In this document: piece after piece, positions 26,808 to 36,115 of the stretch
How the letters are laid out: every line of letters begins with the position of its first letter
How positions within the stretch are numbered: the first letter of the stretch is position 1
From: Treponema pectinovorum
GTDB lineage: Bacteria > Spirochaetota > Spirochaetia > Treponematales > Treponemataceae
DNA length: 64,000 bases
Reading direction: 5' to 3'
Assembly: GCF_900497595.1 (NCBI RefSeq)
Contig: NZ_UFQO01000003.1
Location: 249,532-313,531, forward strand
Notes under the pieces: generated by a model
The model's database searches: none
What the model saw: only the letters and a program-made list of their open reading frames with translations
Told to the model about the DNA's origin: nothing
Translations under genes and position numbers: made by a program

Positions 26808-28562
26808 ATGGCTGAAAATGAAAAATTACAGACTATCCGCCATTCCTGTGCGCATGTTATGGCAGAAGCAATTAAAAATCTTTTTCCGGGAACAAAAATC
26901 GCTATAGGACCTGCAATCGACAACGGTTTTTACTACGATTTTGATTTTCCGAGCGACCACAAAATTACCGAAGCAGATTTTCCTGCTGTAGAAAAAGAGA
27001 TGAGAAAAATTCTTGCAACTGGAGCGCAATTTGTTAGAAAAGAAGTTTCAAAAGAAGAAGCGTTAAAACTTTTTGCCGATGAACCATATAAAATCGAAAT
27101 AATAAACGATTTGCCAGAAGGTTCTGTTATTTCCACTTACGAGCAGGACGGATTTTTAGATTTGTGCCGAGGTCCTCACGTTGCTTCTACAAAAGAGATA
27201 AATGCTCAGAGCTTTAAAATAGATAAAATTGCAGGAGCTTACTGGCGTGGCGATTCTGAGCGACCGATGCTAACAAGGGTCTATACTCTTTGCTTTGAAA
27301 GACCTAACGAGTTAAATGATTATTTAAAGATGCTTGCAGAAGCCGAAAAACGCGATCACAGAAAACTTGGGTTAGATATGGATTTGTTCCATCTTGAACC
27401 AGAAGACCCGGGGCAGATATTCTGGCATCCAAACGGTTGGACGATTTACACAGTTATTCAGGATTATATGAGAAAGATGGTTCGTCGCGACGGCTATCAA
27501 GAAGTGAATACCCCTGCAATAATGCCAAAATCGCTTTGGGAACGTTCTGGACACTGGGGACACTACCAGCGCAATATGTTCATAACGGAATCTGAAAAAC
27601 GAGTTTTTGCGATAAAACCGATGAACTGTCCTGGTGCAATAGAAATTTTTAAGAGCAAACTGCGAACTTATAAAGATTTGCCTATGCGCTTAGCAGAATT
27701 TGGCCACGATGTTAGAAACGAGCCGTCTGGAACTTTGCACGGCATAATGCGCGTAAGAGGTTTTGTTCAGGACGATGCACACATAATATGCACAGAAGAG
27801 CAAGTTGCTTCAGAAGTTGCAAAATTCTGTAAACTCCTAAAAAAAGTTTACTGCGATTTTGGATTTAATGAACTTGTGGTAAAATTTTCTACAATGCCAG
27901 AAGATCACGTTGGCGACATTGCTACTTGGCAGCGTGCAGAAAAAGATTTGGCGGATGCTTGCAAAGCTGCAGGTCTTGATTTTGAAATTCAACCAGGCGA
28001 AGGTGCTTTTTACGGACCAAAACTTGAGTTTAAACTTTACGACTGCTTGGGACGCGAATGGCAGTGTGGAACAATTCAGGCGGATTTTCAGTTGCCGTCT
28101 GCTGAACGCCTCGATGCCACATATATAGGTTCAGACAACCAAAAACACCATCCTGTAATGCTGCATCGTGCAATTTTGGGTTCTCTGGAAAGATTTTTGG
28201 GAATTCTGATAGAAAATTTTGCAGGGAACTTTCCAACTTGGCTTGCCTTTGAACAGGTTGCTGTAGTTCCTGTAAAGAACGAATTTGATGATTATGCAAG
28301 AGAGGTTAATGAAGCCTTGCTTGAACAGGATATTCGCTCAAATGCTTATCTTTCAGATGACAATATGCGACAAAAAATCAAAGTTATAACAAAGGAGCAT
28401 AAAACTCCTTACATTTTGGTTGTTGGAGAAAACGAAAAAAACGAAAAAACTGTCAGCGTAAGATTTAGGCAGTCTAGCAACTTAGAACAAAAGACTATGA
28501 AGTTAGAAGATTTTATCTCTTATGTAAAGGATAAGGTTGAAACTCACTTTGTAGGAATCTAG
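26808..28562 (+). CDS. thrS: Threonyl-tRNA synthetase lacking the TGS domain
   Basis: The 584-residue enzyme opens directly with the editing-domain region ([30 protein letters not shown]), so the N-terminal TGS domain of most bacterial enzymes is absent, as in other spirochaete ThrRS. The class II core follows: MNCPGA near 275, [20 protein letters not shown] and [11 protein letters not shown], then an anticodon-binding domain ([10 protein letters not shown] to the end). It charges tRNA-Thr; the window also carries one tRNA-Thr gene. A GAGGTG ribosome site precedes the ATG. The gene stands alone. Confidence 0.95.
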   Translation: MAENEKLQTIRHSCAHVMAEAIKNLFPGTKIAIGPAIDNGFYYDFDFPSDHKITEADFPAVEKEMRKILATGAQFVRKEVSKEEALKLFADEPYKIEIINDLPEGSVISTYEQDGFLDLCRGPHVASTKEINAQSFKIDKIAGAYWRGDSERPMLTRVYTLCFERPNELNDYLKMLAEAEKRDHRKLGLDMDLFHLEPEDPGQIFWHPNGWTIYTVIQDYMRKMVRRDGYQEVNTPAIMPKSLWERSGHWGHYQRNMFITESEKRVFAIKPMNCPGAIEIFKSKLRTYKDLPMRLAEFGHDVRNEPSGTLHGIMRVRGFVQDDAHIICTEEQVASEVAKFCKLLKKVYCDFGFNELVVKFSTMPEDHVGDIATWQRAEKDLADACKAAGLDFEIQPGEGAFYGPKLEFKLYDCLGREWQCGTIQADFQLPSAERLDATYIGSDNQKHHPVMLHRAILGSLERFLGILIENFAGNFPTWLAFEQVAVVPVKNEFDDYAREVNEALLEQDIRSNAYLSDDNMRQKIKVITKEHKTPYILVVGENEKNEKTVSVRFRQSSNLEQKTMKLEDFISYVKDKVETHFVGI

Positions 28563-28609
28563 TTTTTACTTTTTAGCTTTGCTGGAAAAATAGTTTTAAT
28601 TACAAATAC

Positions 28610-29320
28610 TTATCTTACCAGCAAGGCTTTTACTCCAATGCTTATAAGCATAGAATCCAAGCCTCTCCCGTCGATAATTGCTCCCAATGGGAAGTAGAGT
28701 TTTGTTTCAAATCCAGCTTTCCATTTTGCGTTGAAATTGTAAAGCCAAGTTAGTCCTAAGTTTGGATACAAAAAATTAAAATCGCTGTAAAAACTTTTGT
28801 TTATCTCTTTAACATCGTCGCCTGCTGTTCCTGTAGAATATTTGCTTGTTTGAGAAGATTTTATTCCGTTTGCTAAAATTGCATATCTCAATAAAAAACT
28901 CAACCCTGCACAAATCTGTAATTGGCTTGAAGAAAACACCCAAGAATGTGTCGCATCAATATCCCAAAGGCTGTTAAATACCAACGCTGTGCGATTTTCT
29001 ATTTCTGCTGGGCGGAAAATTTTGCCGTCCCAGAGTGCATATCCTGTAAAAAAATTCGTTTTTAATTCTAGGCCAATTATTTTGCCTGTAAAAAAATCAA
29101 ATCCAATCCCTGCTGTAAAATTTACAGGATTTGGAGCGGAAGAAGAATCTGTATTTACCTGAATAACAGGTCCTAAAGTAAAGAAAAAATTTATGTCACG
29201 GTTGATTTTTTGTTCTGAATCCTCTTGCGAAAATCCTCTAAAAAAAATCGTTGAAAAAAAGATGAATGCGAAAAATACTTTTTTATTTTGAAATTTTATT
29301 TTTTTTATCATATTTGCCAT
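28610..29320 (-). CDS. Secreted, probably outer-membrane beta-barrel protein
   Basis: The protein has a signal peptide (VFFAFIFFSTIFFRGFSQ) and about 205 mature residues with alternating hydrophobic/polar strands rich in aromatic residues (INFFFTLGPVIQV, FTAGIGFDFF, FKAGFETKLYF-type segments), ending in a hydrophobic strand. This suggests a small outer-membrane barrel; no family is recognised. The ATG follows the stop of the upstream lipoprotein gene directly (TAAATG), so the two are one operon. An internal ATG at 29311 is an alternative start. Confidence 0.65.
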   Translation of the reverse strand: MANMIKKIKFQNKKVFFAFIFFSTIFFRGFSQEDSEQKINRDINFFFTLGPVIQVNTDSSSAPNPVNFTAGIGFDFFTGKIIGLELKTNFFTGYALWDGKIFRPAEIENRTALVFNSLWDIDATHSWVFSSSQLQICAGLSFLLRYAILANGIKSSQTSKYSTGTAGDDVKEINKSFYSDFNFLYPNLGLTWLYNFNAKWKAGFETKLYFPLGAIIDGRGLDSMLISIGVKALLVR

Positions 29321-30460
29321 TTAATCTTTGTATAAAAGTTTTTCCAAATCTACGAGTAAAAAGCCAGAGCGCCCTGTTTTATAAAAGTCTGTTTCTTCCC
29401 AGCCTGCCACAAGAAATTTTCCGCTTATGCAAAAAGACGAATATTTGTATTCTTCTGGCAATTTTGGAAGCCTTAACGCTATATTTTTCCCATCGTTTAA
29501 AATGCTTCTGTTTTTTAGAGCACCATTAAAATATGTTGTTCCGTCTTCAAAAACTGCGCATGCCCAACTATCACAAATTATAGCACAAGAATTTGTCAGT
29601 AACTGCGAATCAGCTTTTGAACTGTAAATCCTAGGTGAAAATCCGCCTGAACTTTTGCAGTTTACAGCAAAATCAAAATTTTTTGGAATTGAAGATAAAA
29701 GTTTTTTTAATCGAATCGGTGCATCTTCAAAGGCAAGCGGCGAGTTTTTTGTTCTAAAGTTTTCTTCAGTCGTTTCGCTTATCGTTATTTTTCCTTTTTG
29801 GCTGTAAGGCGAAAGGCTTTCTAAACTTTGCGGTGAATAAAATTTTATGTAAGAAAATGAAGTTTTTTCGTTTACGATTTTCTTAATTGAAGAAAAAAAT
29901 GATTTTCCGTCAAAATACGTGCCAGTGATTTCCCCGATTTGTTCCAGATTTAAATCTTTGTAGGTTATAACAGGAAAAAATGATTTTTCGTTTGGCGAAA
30001 ATCTTATCAAAAAAGGTCTGTCTTCTTCGAAATTGTCGCTTTTTTTTCTTACAGTTGAATCTTGATTAAAAAAAGTTGAACGCGTTAAACACAGATAAGG
30101 AAGATTTTTTTCAAAAATTAAATTGGAGGCAGTTGAATTAGAAAAAAGTTGAAAATCCTGAATCAAAATTGGTTCTTCACCATTGTAAATATAAATAACT
30201 CCAAGCCTGTTTACAATCAAATAACCATTGTCTTGCAAATCTGTATTTGCATCGCTTATGCGTATGGATTCTGTCCAAGGTTTTAAGGAAGAGATTGGTG
30301 ATTTTTGTGGCAAAGATGTTTTATTAAAACCTGTTTGGTCAAAATAATACCAAGTGTGAAGTTTTTCATTTTCTTGAATTTGCAGCAAAGTTTGATTTTT
30401 TTCGTTTTTGCATGCACAAAGGAGAATGAGAGTTACGAAAGTAAAAATAAAGGTCTTCAT
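29321..30460 (-). CDS. Lipoprotein of unknown function, 379 residues
   Basis: The start is a short signal peptide with a lipobox (LILLCAC, Cys17), predicting a lipid-anchored envelope protein. The mature part is beta-rich with repeated Trp/Tyr/Phe-containing strands such as YLIVNRLGVIYIYNG, AVFEDGTTYFNG and FLVAGWEETDFY, suggesting a propeller-like or WD-type fold without a nameable family. It is the first gene of a two-gene operon with a probable outer-membrane barrel protein. GATAAT lies 7 bases before the ATG and no ribosome site is seen. Confidence 0.65.
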   Translation of the reverse strand: MKTFIFTFVTLILLCACKNEKNQTLLQIQENEKLHTWYYFDQTGFNKTSLPQKSPISSLKPWTESIRISDANTDLQDNGYLIVNRLGVIYIYNGEEPILIQDFQLFSNSTASNLIFEKNLPYLCLTRSTFFNQDSTVRKKSDNFEEDRPFLIRFSPNEKSFFPVITYKDLNLEQIGEITGTYFDGKSFFSSIKKIVNEKTSFSYIKFYSPQSLESLSPYSQKGKITISETTEENFRTKNSPLAFEDAPIRLKKLLSSIPKNFDFAVNCKSSGGFSPRIYSSKADSQLLTNSCAIICDSWACAVFEDGTTYFNGALKNRSILNDGKNIALRLPKLPEEYKYSSFCISGKFLVAGWEETDFYKTGRSGFLLVDLEKLLYKD

Positions 30461-30473
30461 AAATAAAATTATC
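30461..30473 (-). promoter_or_regulatory. -10 element of the lipoprotein gene, leaderless layout
   Basis: GATAAT on the minus strand (30473-30468), 7 bases before the ATG; the -35 is unclear. Confidence 0.4.
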
Positions 30474-30538
30474 GGATAAAAAATAGGTCGTTTTACTTAA
30501 AGTGCGTAAAAAAATTAAATATTCTTCAAAAAATATTT

Positions 30539-30563
30539 ATTACCTATTGACTAAGTAGGTAAT
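30539..30563. promoter_or_regulatory. Operator-like dyad 1 upstream of cysK
   Basis: ATTACCTA-N9-TAGGTAAT is a perfect 8-bp inverted repeat overlapping the cysK -35. Its size and AT-rich flanks resemble sites of Rrf2-family regulators (CymR, IscR), which commonly control cysteine synthesis; the identity of the regulator is inference. Confidence 0.6.
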
Positions 30564-30575
30564 AAGATTTATAAA
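30547..30575 (+). promoter_or_regulatory. Promoter of cysK
   Basis: TTGACT (30547-30552), 17-bp spacer, TATAAA (30570-30575). The -35 lies inside operator dyad 1. The leader to ATG 30764 is about 180 nt and holds no other gene. Confidence 0.75.
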
Positions 30576-30584
30576 ATACCTATC

Positions 30585-30609
30585 AAAACCTAGTGGTTAG
30601 ATAGGGAAT
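30585..30609. promoter_or_regulatory. Operator-like dyad 2 upstream of cysK
   Basis: AAAACCTA-N9-TAGGGAAT has the same half-sites and 9-bp spacing as dyad 1, centred 46 bp downstream of it, just after the expected transcription start. It also lies within a nested hairpin (CCTATC...GATAGG). Confidence 0.5.
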
Positions 30610-30763
30610 TAAAAAAGTTTTATAAACGAAGTAGAAAATAAATGCAAAAAAAAAGTTGGCGTTTATTTTTATCAAATACGCATCCTTTATTTTTTTAGGA
30701 AGTGCGTAGCAATTTTTTTTGAAAGCTAAAACTTTCATCGACGATTTTTACAGGAGGAAAATT

Positions 30764-31693
30764 ATGTCAAAAATCTACACTTCAGCCGATCAACTTATTG
30801 GAAGGACACCAATCCTTGAATTTTCTAATATCGAAAAGGAGCAGAATCTTGGGGCAAAAGTTCTTGCAAAGCTCGAATACTTTAATCCTGCAGGTTCTGT
30901 AAAAGACAGAATTGCAAAAGCCATGCTCGACGATGCCGAGGCAAAGGGAATTTTAAAAGAAGGTACGACGATAATAGAACCTACTTCTGGCAACACTGGA
31001 ATAGGGCTTGCCTCTGTTGCGGCGGCAAGGGGATACCGATTGGTTATTGTTATGCCAGAAACCATGTCTGTAGAAAGACGCCAGCTTATGAAGGCTTATG
31101 GTGCGGAACTGGTTCTTTCTGAAGGTTCAAAGGGAATGAAAGGCGCCATTGAAAAAGCTCAAGAAATAAAAAATTCAACGCCAAACAGTTTTATTGCGGG
31201 GCAGTTTGAAAATCCTGCAAATCCAAAAGCCCATTTTGAAACTACTGGTCCTGAAATTTGGGAAGATACAGACGGCAAGGTGGATATCTTTGTTGCAGGA
31301 ATTGGCACTGGAGGAACTGTTACTGGAGTTGGCAAATATCTAAAATCGAAAAATCCAAATGTAAAAATAATCGCTGTGGAACCAAAAGATTCAGCAGTCC
31401 TTACAACTGGCGTTGCAGGTCCTCATAAAATACAGGGAATTGGCGCAGGATTTATCCCTGATGTTTTAGACACAAAGATATACGATGAAATTTTTACAGT
31501 TACATCTGAAGATGCGTTTGCGGTTGGGAAACTCATAGGGAAAAAAGAAGGTGTTTTGGTTGGCATATCTTCTGGTGCTGCGGCTTGGGTTGCGATCGAA
31601 CTTGCAAAACGAGCAGAAAACAAAGGCAAAAATATCGTTGTATTGTTACCTGATACAGGCGATAGATATCTTTCAACACCGCTGTTTCAATAA
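30764..31693 (+). CDS. cysK: Cysteine synthase (O-acetylserine sulfhydrylase)
   Basis: ATG 30764 follows CAGGAGGAAAATT, a near-ideal ribosome site, and gives the usual 309-residue length. PLP-enzyme motifs are intact: FNPAGSVKDRIAKAM (Schiff-base Lys near 45), EPTSGNTGIGLA near 70, GIGTGGTVTGVGKYL near 180 and GISSGAAAW near 265. It makes L-cysteine from O-acetylserine and sulfide in the cytoplasm. No cysE is nearby. The promoter is overlapped by one operator-like dyad and followed by a second, so repression by a cysteine- or Fe-S-sensing regulator is likely. Confidence 0.95.
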   Translation: MSKIYTSADQLIGRTPILEFSNIEKEQNLGAKVLAKLEYFNPAGSVKDRIAKAMLDDAEAKGILKEGTTIIEPTSGNTGIGLASVAAARGYRLVIVMPETMSVERRQLMKAYGAELVLSEGSKGMKGAIEKAQEIKNSTPNSFIAGQFENPANPKAHFETTGPEIWEDTDGKVDIFVAGIGTGGTVTGVGKYLKSKNPNVKIIAVEPKDSAVLTTGVAGPHKIQGIGAGFIPDVLDTKIYDEIFTVTSEDAFAVGKLIGKKEGVLVGISSGAAAWVAIELAKRAENKGKNIVVLLPDTGDRYLSTPLFQ

Positions 31694-31714
31694 TGAAATA
31701 TTAAATACAAAAAA

Positions 31715-31743
31715 TTGTTAATATTTTGTTTATGAATTAGAAT
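31715..31743 (+). promoter_or_regulatory. Promoter of chemoreceptor 1, leaderless layout
   Basis: TTGTTA (31715-31720), 17-bp spacer, TAGAAT (31738-31743), 6 bases to the ATG. GTAGGA abuts the ATG, too close to act as a normal ribosome site. Confidence 0.55.
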
Positions 31744-31749
31744 GTAGGA

Positions 31750-33648
31750 ATGAATCTTTTTACCTTATTTTTAGTAATTTTTGCTACGGCCGCCATAATT
31801 GGTGTGCCGTTGCTGTCTCTGGTGGAAAATGTCCATATCCATCAGACTGGAATCAAAAACTGGTTGGAGGGGCTTCCGTCTACAATCGTTGTGGCGATTT
31901 TGGCAGTCGTTATCGTTTCAATTTTAGTAAGAATCTTTATATCTCCAGTACTAAAGGTTGTAAAGAAGGCTGAAAACGGAACGATTAGTGAATCTGAAAA
32001 ATTGCTTTTTATCCCAGCATTCAAGAAAATCAAGATTGTTACCTACGTGCTTTTATATACCGCTTATGTTATAGGAAACGCTGGCGTAACCCTCTTAAAA
32101 GCATCACAAGGGAAAATATCCTTAGGCAATACTGCTGGAGAACAGGCGGCAACTTTCTTTATAATAGTTGGCCTTTGTGTTTGCTATGCTTCTCTTCACG
32201 TTCTTTACAATACGATTCTTTTTGAAATATTCGCTCAAAAGTATATTCGTCTTTTAAAGATAACAGACATTGGCAATCAAAAAGTTTCGCATTTTACAAG
32301 CAGCATAAGTCGCACAGCTTTTACCTTTGCCATTTTTACAGGTTGGCATATGCTTTGTTGCGGATATGGAATTGCGCGCTTTTCGGACAGAAGTTATACG
32401 GTTTCATACTTTTTAGAAATTTCACTTCCGTTGTTATTTTGGTGTTTTATAATTTGTCTTCCTCTTATGTTGGTTCAGTTGTATAACCTTAGAAAGCGTT
32501 TTTATGCAACAGCAAATCAACTTTCTGCACTGCGCATTGAAGGCGATTTAGTTTCGAGAATTAACTTGGCTACCTTTGATGACTTTAGCGTAATAAATTC
32601 AGAAATGAACAAATTCTTGGAGTCGCTTAAAGAAATTATTTCTGCGGTGAAAAATCAAAATTCTATGGTTGACAATAATGCACTTAATTTGTTGGGGCAT
32701 GCGGACGAAACCGCTAGAGCAATAAATATGCTTTCTACATCATTTAAACAGATGGATGTAAAAAATAAAGAACTCGATGGTCTTTTGACTAGCAGTCAGC
32801 AAAACATAGTAAGACTTGGCGATGATGCTAAAAAGATAAGCGATTTGGTTTCGAATCAGACTGTTGCGATTGAAGAAAACGCTGGTGCTGTAACAGAAAT
32901 GGTTGCGAATATAAAATCTATGACAGATATGATTAGTAAAGCAAAAGAGCTTTCTGTAAACCTTTCTAATGTTGCAGAGCACGGAACAAAAGAGGTTAAT
33001 AACACTCTTGAACTTATAGAAGCTATAACCGATAAATCGCAAAGAATGTCCGAAATAACAAAGGTAATCTCTTCTGTTGCAAGCCAAACAAACCTCTTGG
33101 CAATGAATGCGGCAATCGAAGCAGCTCATGCAGGCGAAGCAGGGGCGGGATTCTCCGTTGTTTCTGATGAAATTCGAAAACTTGCCGAATCAACTACAAA
33201 CAGCACAAAAGAAATTACAGATTTGATTTCTAGCATGGTTGATGTTGTAGAACGCTCTTCTAAGAGTATGAATGCAACTTCTGTCGTATTTACAAACATA
33301 AATACAGGCGTAAAAGAGCAGACTCAAATTGTAGAGACGATAAACAACGCAATGGCAGAGCAGTCTATTGGTGCCAGTGAAACTCTAAAAGTTACAAACG
33401 AGATTGCCTCGCAAGTAAGCGAAATAAACAGCCTTGTAAAACACCAGACAGAATATAACTTAAAGATAAAAGACGACATAAACAATGTTGTAAATCTTTC
33501 TCAAACTTTAAATAAGTCTGTAAAGGAATCTGGAAATGTTGTAACTGAATTTGAAAACACTATGGGTGGTATTTCACAGGCAGTGCAGGACAATAAAAAT
33601 TCTGTAGACGTTGTAACTTACAAACTTGCAGGCTTTAAGTTGGATTAG
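31750..33648 (+). CDS. Methyl-accepting chemotaxis protein with multi-span membrane sensor
   Basis: Residues 1-250 hold six hydrophobic spans rather than the usual two spans with a periplasmic loop, and no CACHE-type sensor is visible. The signal may be sensed within or near the membrane. Residues 270-632 are a cytoplasmic signalling coiled coil with the conserved hairpin tip [18 protein letters not shown] near 450. The receptor should control CheA. The C-terminus lacks an obvious CheR-docking pentapeptide. It is transcribed alone from a promoter ending 6 bases before the ATG, and a clear terminator follows. Confidence 0.9.
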   Translation: MNLFTLFLVIFATAAIIGVPLLSLVENVHIHQTGIKNWLEGLPSTIVVAILAVVIVSILVRIFISPVLKVVKKAENGTISESEKLLFIPAFKKIKIVTYVLLYTAYVIGNAGVTLLKASQGKISLGNTAGEQAATFFIIVGLCVCYASLHVLYNTILFEIFAQKYIRLLKITDIGNQKVSHFTSSISRTAFTFAIFTGWHMLCCGYGIARFSDRSYTVSYFLEISLPLLFWCFIICLPLMLVQLYNLRKRFYATANQLSALRIEGDLVSRINLATFDDFSVINSEMNKFLESLKEIISAVKNQNSMVDNNALNLLGHADETARAINMLSTSFKQMDVKNKELDGLLTSSQQNIVRLGDDAKKISDLVSNQTVAIEENAGAVTEMVANIKSMTDMISKAKELSVNLSNVAEHGTKEVNNTLELIEAITDKSQRMSEITKVISSVASQTNLLAMNAAIEAAHAGEAGAGFSVVSDEIRKLAESTTNSTKEITDLISSMVDVVERSSKSMNATSVVFTNINTGVKEQTQIVETINNAMAEQSIGASETLKVTNEIASQVSEINSLVKHQTEYNLKIKDDINNVVNLSQTLNKSVKESGNVVTEFENTMGGISQAVQDNKNSVDVVTYKLAGFKLD

Positions 33649-33678
33649 AAAGATTAATTCTTGAATTTTATCCTGATT

Positions 33679-33714
33679 AAGAGCTTCACTATTTATTTGG
33701 TGGGGCTCTTTTTA
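33679..33714 (+). terminator. Terminator of chemoreceptor 1
   Basis: AAGAGCTTCAC pairs with GTGGGGCTCTT (two G-U) across a 10-base loop, followed by T-rich sequence. Confidence 0.8.
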
Positions 33715-33768
33715 TTTATATGTATTTTTTTGTGTGCGGAATTATATTTTTTTGATTTTTTGCTTGAT

Positions 33769-33796
33769 TTGCAAAAGTATAAAAAACAACTAAAAT
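33769..33796 (+). promoter_or_regulatory. Promoter of MATE gene 1, leaderless layout
   Basis: TTGCAA (33769-33774), 16-bp spacer, TAAAAT (33791-33796), 8 bases to the ATG, no Shine-Dalgarno. Confidence 0.55.
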
Positions 33797-33804
33797 GATT
33801 TCCT

Positions 33805-35160
33805 ATGTTTAAAACTTTTGATCTTTCCAAGTTATTAACCGACAATGCCTCTATTCCGTTAAAGCAACGTATAAAGTTTGTTTTAAATTTAAGTATTCCT
33901 GGTATGATGGCTCAACTTTCTTCTATATTGATGCAGTACATAGATGCATCTATGGTTGGGACGTTGGGAGCAAATCAATCTGCGAGTATAGGACTTGTTG
34001 CTTCTTCAACTTGGGTGATGGGAAGTTTGTTGCATGCGATTGCGGTTGGTTTTACAGTACAGGTAGCTCATGCAATAGGAGCTGGAAAACGTGAAGATGC
34101 TAGAAATATTTTGTTCAATGCAATTTTATGCTGTACTTCTTTTAGCATTTTTATAGCGATTGTTGCAGGTTCGTTAAGTTTTAAAATTCCTCTTTGGTTA
34201 GGTGCTTCCACTGAAATATATAATGATGCTTTATGGTATTTTTTTGTGTTTGCTTTATCTTCGCCTTTTTACGAGATTGTCTATTTACTCAGTGGTGTTC
34301 AACAAGGCTCTGGAAACATGAAGTTGCCAGGAATTTTGAATGCGCTCATGTGTTTTTTAGACATAATTTTTAACTATCTTTTTATCTTTATTTTAGATAT
34401 GGGCGTAAAGGGAGCTGCCTTTGGTTCAGCTTGTTCTGCTCTTAGCGTTGCCTTGATATTTTGTTATCTTACACTTGTAAAATCAGAAACCCTTAAATTT
34501 ATTGGTCAAAAGGATTTTTTTGTAGACAAGGCGGTTTTAAAAAAAGCGATAAAACTTGCACTTCCTGTTGGATTAGAAAGTTCTGCATTTAGCGGAGCCT
34601 TGGTAGTTATTACAAGGATAATTGCCCCCTTGGGCGCTGTGAGCCTTGCTGCAAATTCGTTTGCCGTTACGGCGGAAAGCCTTTGTTATATGCCAGGATA
34701 CGGAGTTCAAGAGGCAACTACAACCTTGGTTGGTCAAAGTTATGGAGCAAAGAGAAAAGATTTAGTTTGCTCTTTTAGCTGGATAACTGTAGCCTACGGT
34801 ATGGGAATAATGGCATTGATTGCTTGGATTATGTATTTTGCTTGCCCTTATGTATTTGCTTTTATAACTCCAGATATTGAAATTCAAGAACTTTCTGTAA
34901 AGATATTGAGAATTGCTCTTTTTGCTGAACCGCTTTTTGGTGCGAGCATAGTTTGCACAGGTGCGCTACGGGGAAGGGCAGACACTTTGATTCCAAGTTT
35001 GATGAACCTTTTTAGCCTTTGGGTTGTTCGTTTGGGCTTGAGTTTTGTGCTCGTTAAACCTTACGGTCTGGTTGGAATATGGATTGCCATGGCAAGCGAA
35101 TTGTGCTTTAGAGGTTTGATAATGCTTTGTAGGCTTGCTTTTGCAAAGATAAAATTTTAG
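33805..35160 (+). CDS. MATE-family efflux transporter 1
   Basis: The 451-residue protein has about 12 membrane spans in two related halves, the layout of MATE exporters. Typical elements include LSIPGMMAQLSSILMQYIDASMVGTLG (shown here as its parts) at the start of the first half, YGVQEATTTLVGQSYGAKR in the second, and GALRGRADTLIP near 385. MATE pumps expel organic cations or drugs using Na+ or H+. The N-terminal ~25 residues are cytoplasmic. It is one of two MATE genes within 4 kb; they are only distantly similar, so a recent duplication is unlikely. It converges with rnhA. Confidence 0.88.
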   Translation: MFKTFDLSKLLTDNASIPLKQRIKFVLNLSIPGMMAQLSSILMQYIDASMVGTLGANQSASIGLVASSTWVMGSLLHAIAVGFTVQVAHAIGAGKREDARNILFNAILCCTSFSIFIAIVAGSLSFKIPLWLGASTEIYNDALWYFFVFALSSPFYEIVYLLSGVQQGSGNMKLPGILNALMCFLDIIFNYLFIFILDMGVKGAAFGSACSALSVALIFCYLTLVKSETLKFIGQKDFFVDKAVLKKAIKLALPVGLESSAFSGALVVITRIIAPLGAVSLAANSFAVTAESLCYMPGYGVQEATTTLVGQSYGAKRKDLVCSFSWITVAYGMGIMALIAWIMYFACPYVFAFITPDIEIQELSVKILRIALFAEPLFGASIVCTGALRGRADTLIPSLMNLFSLWVVRLGLSFVLVKPYGLVGIWIAMASELCFRGLIMLCRLAFAKIKF

Positions 35161-35186
35161 CGAGAGGCAATTTTTCTAAGCGATTT

Positions 35187-35636
35187 TTAGCGATGTTTTT
35201 CTATTTCTGCTTTGCAAAGTGAATCGCAAATTTCGTTATATTTTATTCCTGCGTGTCCTTTTACCCAGTTCCATTCTACATTCATGGAAGAATTTAAGGC
35301 GTCTAATTGTTCCCACAATTCCTGATTTTTTACAGGTTTTTTGTCTGCGGTTTTCCAGCCCTTTTTTTTCCACGAAAAAATCCACTGCGTTATTCCGTTT
35401 TTTACATATTGGCTGTCGATATTTACTTGTATTGGAATTCCTTTGAATCTTGGTGTGTTGTTTATGGCTTGTAAAGCACAGATTGCCGCTGTGAGTTCCA
35501 TCCTGTTGTTTGTTGTGAGTTTTTCGCCACCGGAATGTTGTTTTGCCTGTCCTTCTGCAATTATTACGCAAGCCCAACCGCCAGGACCTGGATTATTGGA
35601 ACAGCCGCCGTCTGTGTAAACAATTATTTTTTCCAT
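35187..35636 (-). CDS. rnhA: Ribonuclease HI
   Basis: The complete 149-residue enzyme has all catalytic acids in place: Asp in YTDGGCSNNPGPGGW, Glu in NNRMELTAAI, Asp in VNIDSQYV and a C-terminal Asp in NEICDSLCK. It degrades the RNA strand of RNA-DNA hybrids. There is no ribosome site, but TAAAAT lies 6 bases before the ATG, the same spacing seen before DJ-1, the second MATE gene and the dGTPase. A GC-rich repeat (R7) lies upstream. Confidence 0.93.
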   Translation of the reverse strand: MEKIIVYTDGGCSNNPGPGGWACVIIAEGQAKQHSGGEKLTTNNRMELTAAICALQAINNTPRFKGIPIQVNIDSQYVKNGITQWIFSWKKKGWKTADKKPVKNQELWEQLDALNSSMNVEWNWVKGHAGIKYNEICDSLCKAEIEKHR

Positions 35637-35648
35637 AAAGATATTTTA
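35637..35648 (-). promoter_or_regulatory. -10 element of rnhA, leaderless layout
   Basis: TAAAAT on the minus strand (35648-35643), 6 bases before the ATG; the -35 is weak. Confidence 0.45.
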
Positions 35649-35721
35649 TCAGAAAAAAATAAAATGAAAAATGATTAGCTGGAAAATATAAAACTTTGAT
35701 TTTTATAAAAATTGATTTTGC

Positions 35722-35842
35722 ACTAGCGATGTGCAGGGCGCGTAGCGGCCACCGCAGCGAGCATAAGCGAGCGAGAAGGCTGGAGCGCAAGCGGAACCCG
35801 AAACGTAGCGACCCTTTTTGCATAAAAAGGGTAGTGCCCATA
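35722..35842. repeat. Interspersed GC-rich repeat, copy R7
   Basis: It contains AGGGCGCGTAGCGGCC, GAGCATAAGCGAGCGAGAA, CTGGAGCGCAAGCGGAACCC and a hairpin CCCTTTTTGCATAAAAAGGG. It fills most of the gap between rnhA and tRNA-Thr. Confidence 0.65.
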
Positions 35843-35903
35843 TAAATTCTTATAATGATTTGTTGTGATTTTTTGTTTTGAAGTAATTTTTGATTTTTGA
35901 AAA

Positions 35904-35976
35904 AGCCAACTCCCGGACTTGAACCGAGTACCTGCTCGTTACGAGTGAGCTGCTCTACCAGGTGAGCTAAGTTGGC
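35904..35976 (-). tRNA. tRNA-Thr (anticodon CGT)
   Basis: The minus strand folds as a cloverleaf: acceptor GCCAACT/AGTTGGC, D arm GCTC...GAGC, anticodon loop CTCGTAA (anticodon CGT, reads ACG), T arm CTCGG-TTCAAGT-CCGGG. The anticodon stem has one A-C mismatch next to the loop. The 3' CCA is not encoded, so it must be added after transcription. Confidence 0.92.
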
Positions 35977-36080
35977 AACTTGTGGAAAATGGTATCAAAA
36001 AAAGGCGGTTTTAGCAATCTGATTTGTGAGTGTTTTTTTAGGCAGTTTTATCGATAACGCCAAGTTATGAAAAGGCGACA

Positions 36081-36109
36081 TTGTGAAGAAAAAGATATTT
36101 GCCTAAAAT
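36081..36109 (+). promoter_or_regulatory. Promoter of MATE gene 2, leaderless layout
   Basis: TTGTGA (36081-36086), 17-bp spacer, TAAAAT (36104-36109), 6 bases to the ATG, no Shine-Dalgarno. Confidence 0.6.
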
Positions 36110-36115
36110 TAAACT

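Noticed and set aside
30577-30720. T-box or other riboswitch in the cysK leader
   Set aside because: No T-box sequence or terminator/antiterminator pair is visible; the dyads are better explained as protein operators.
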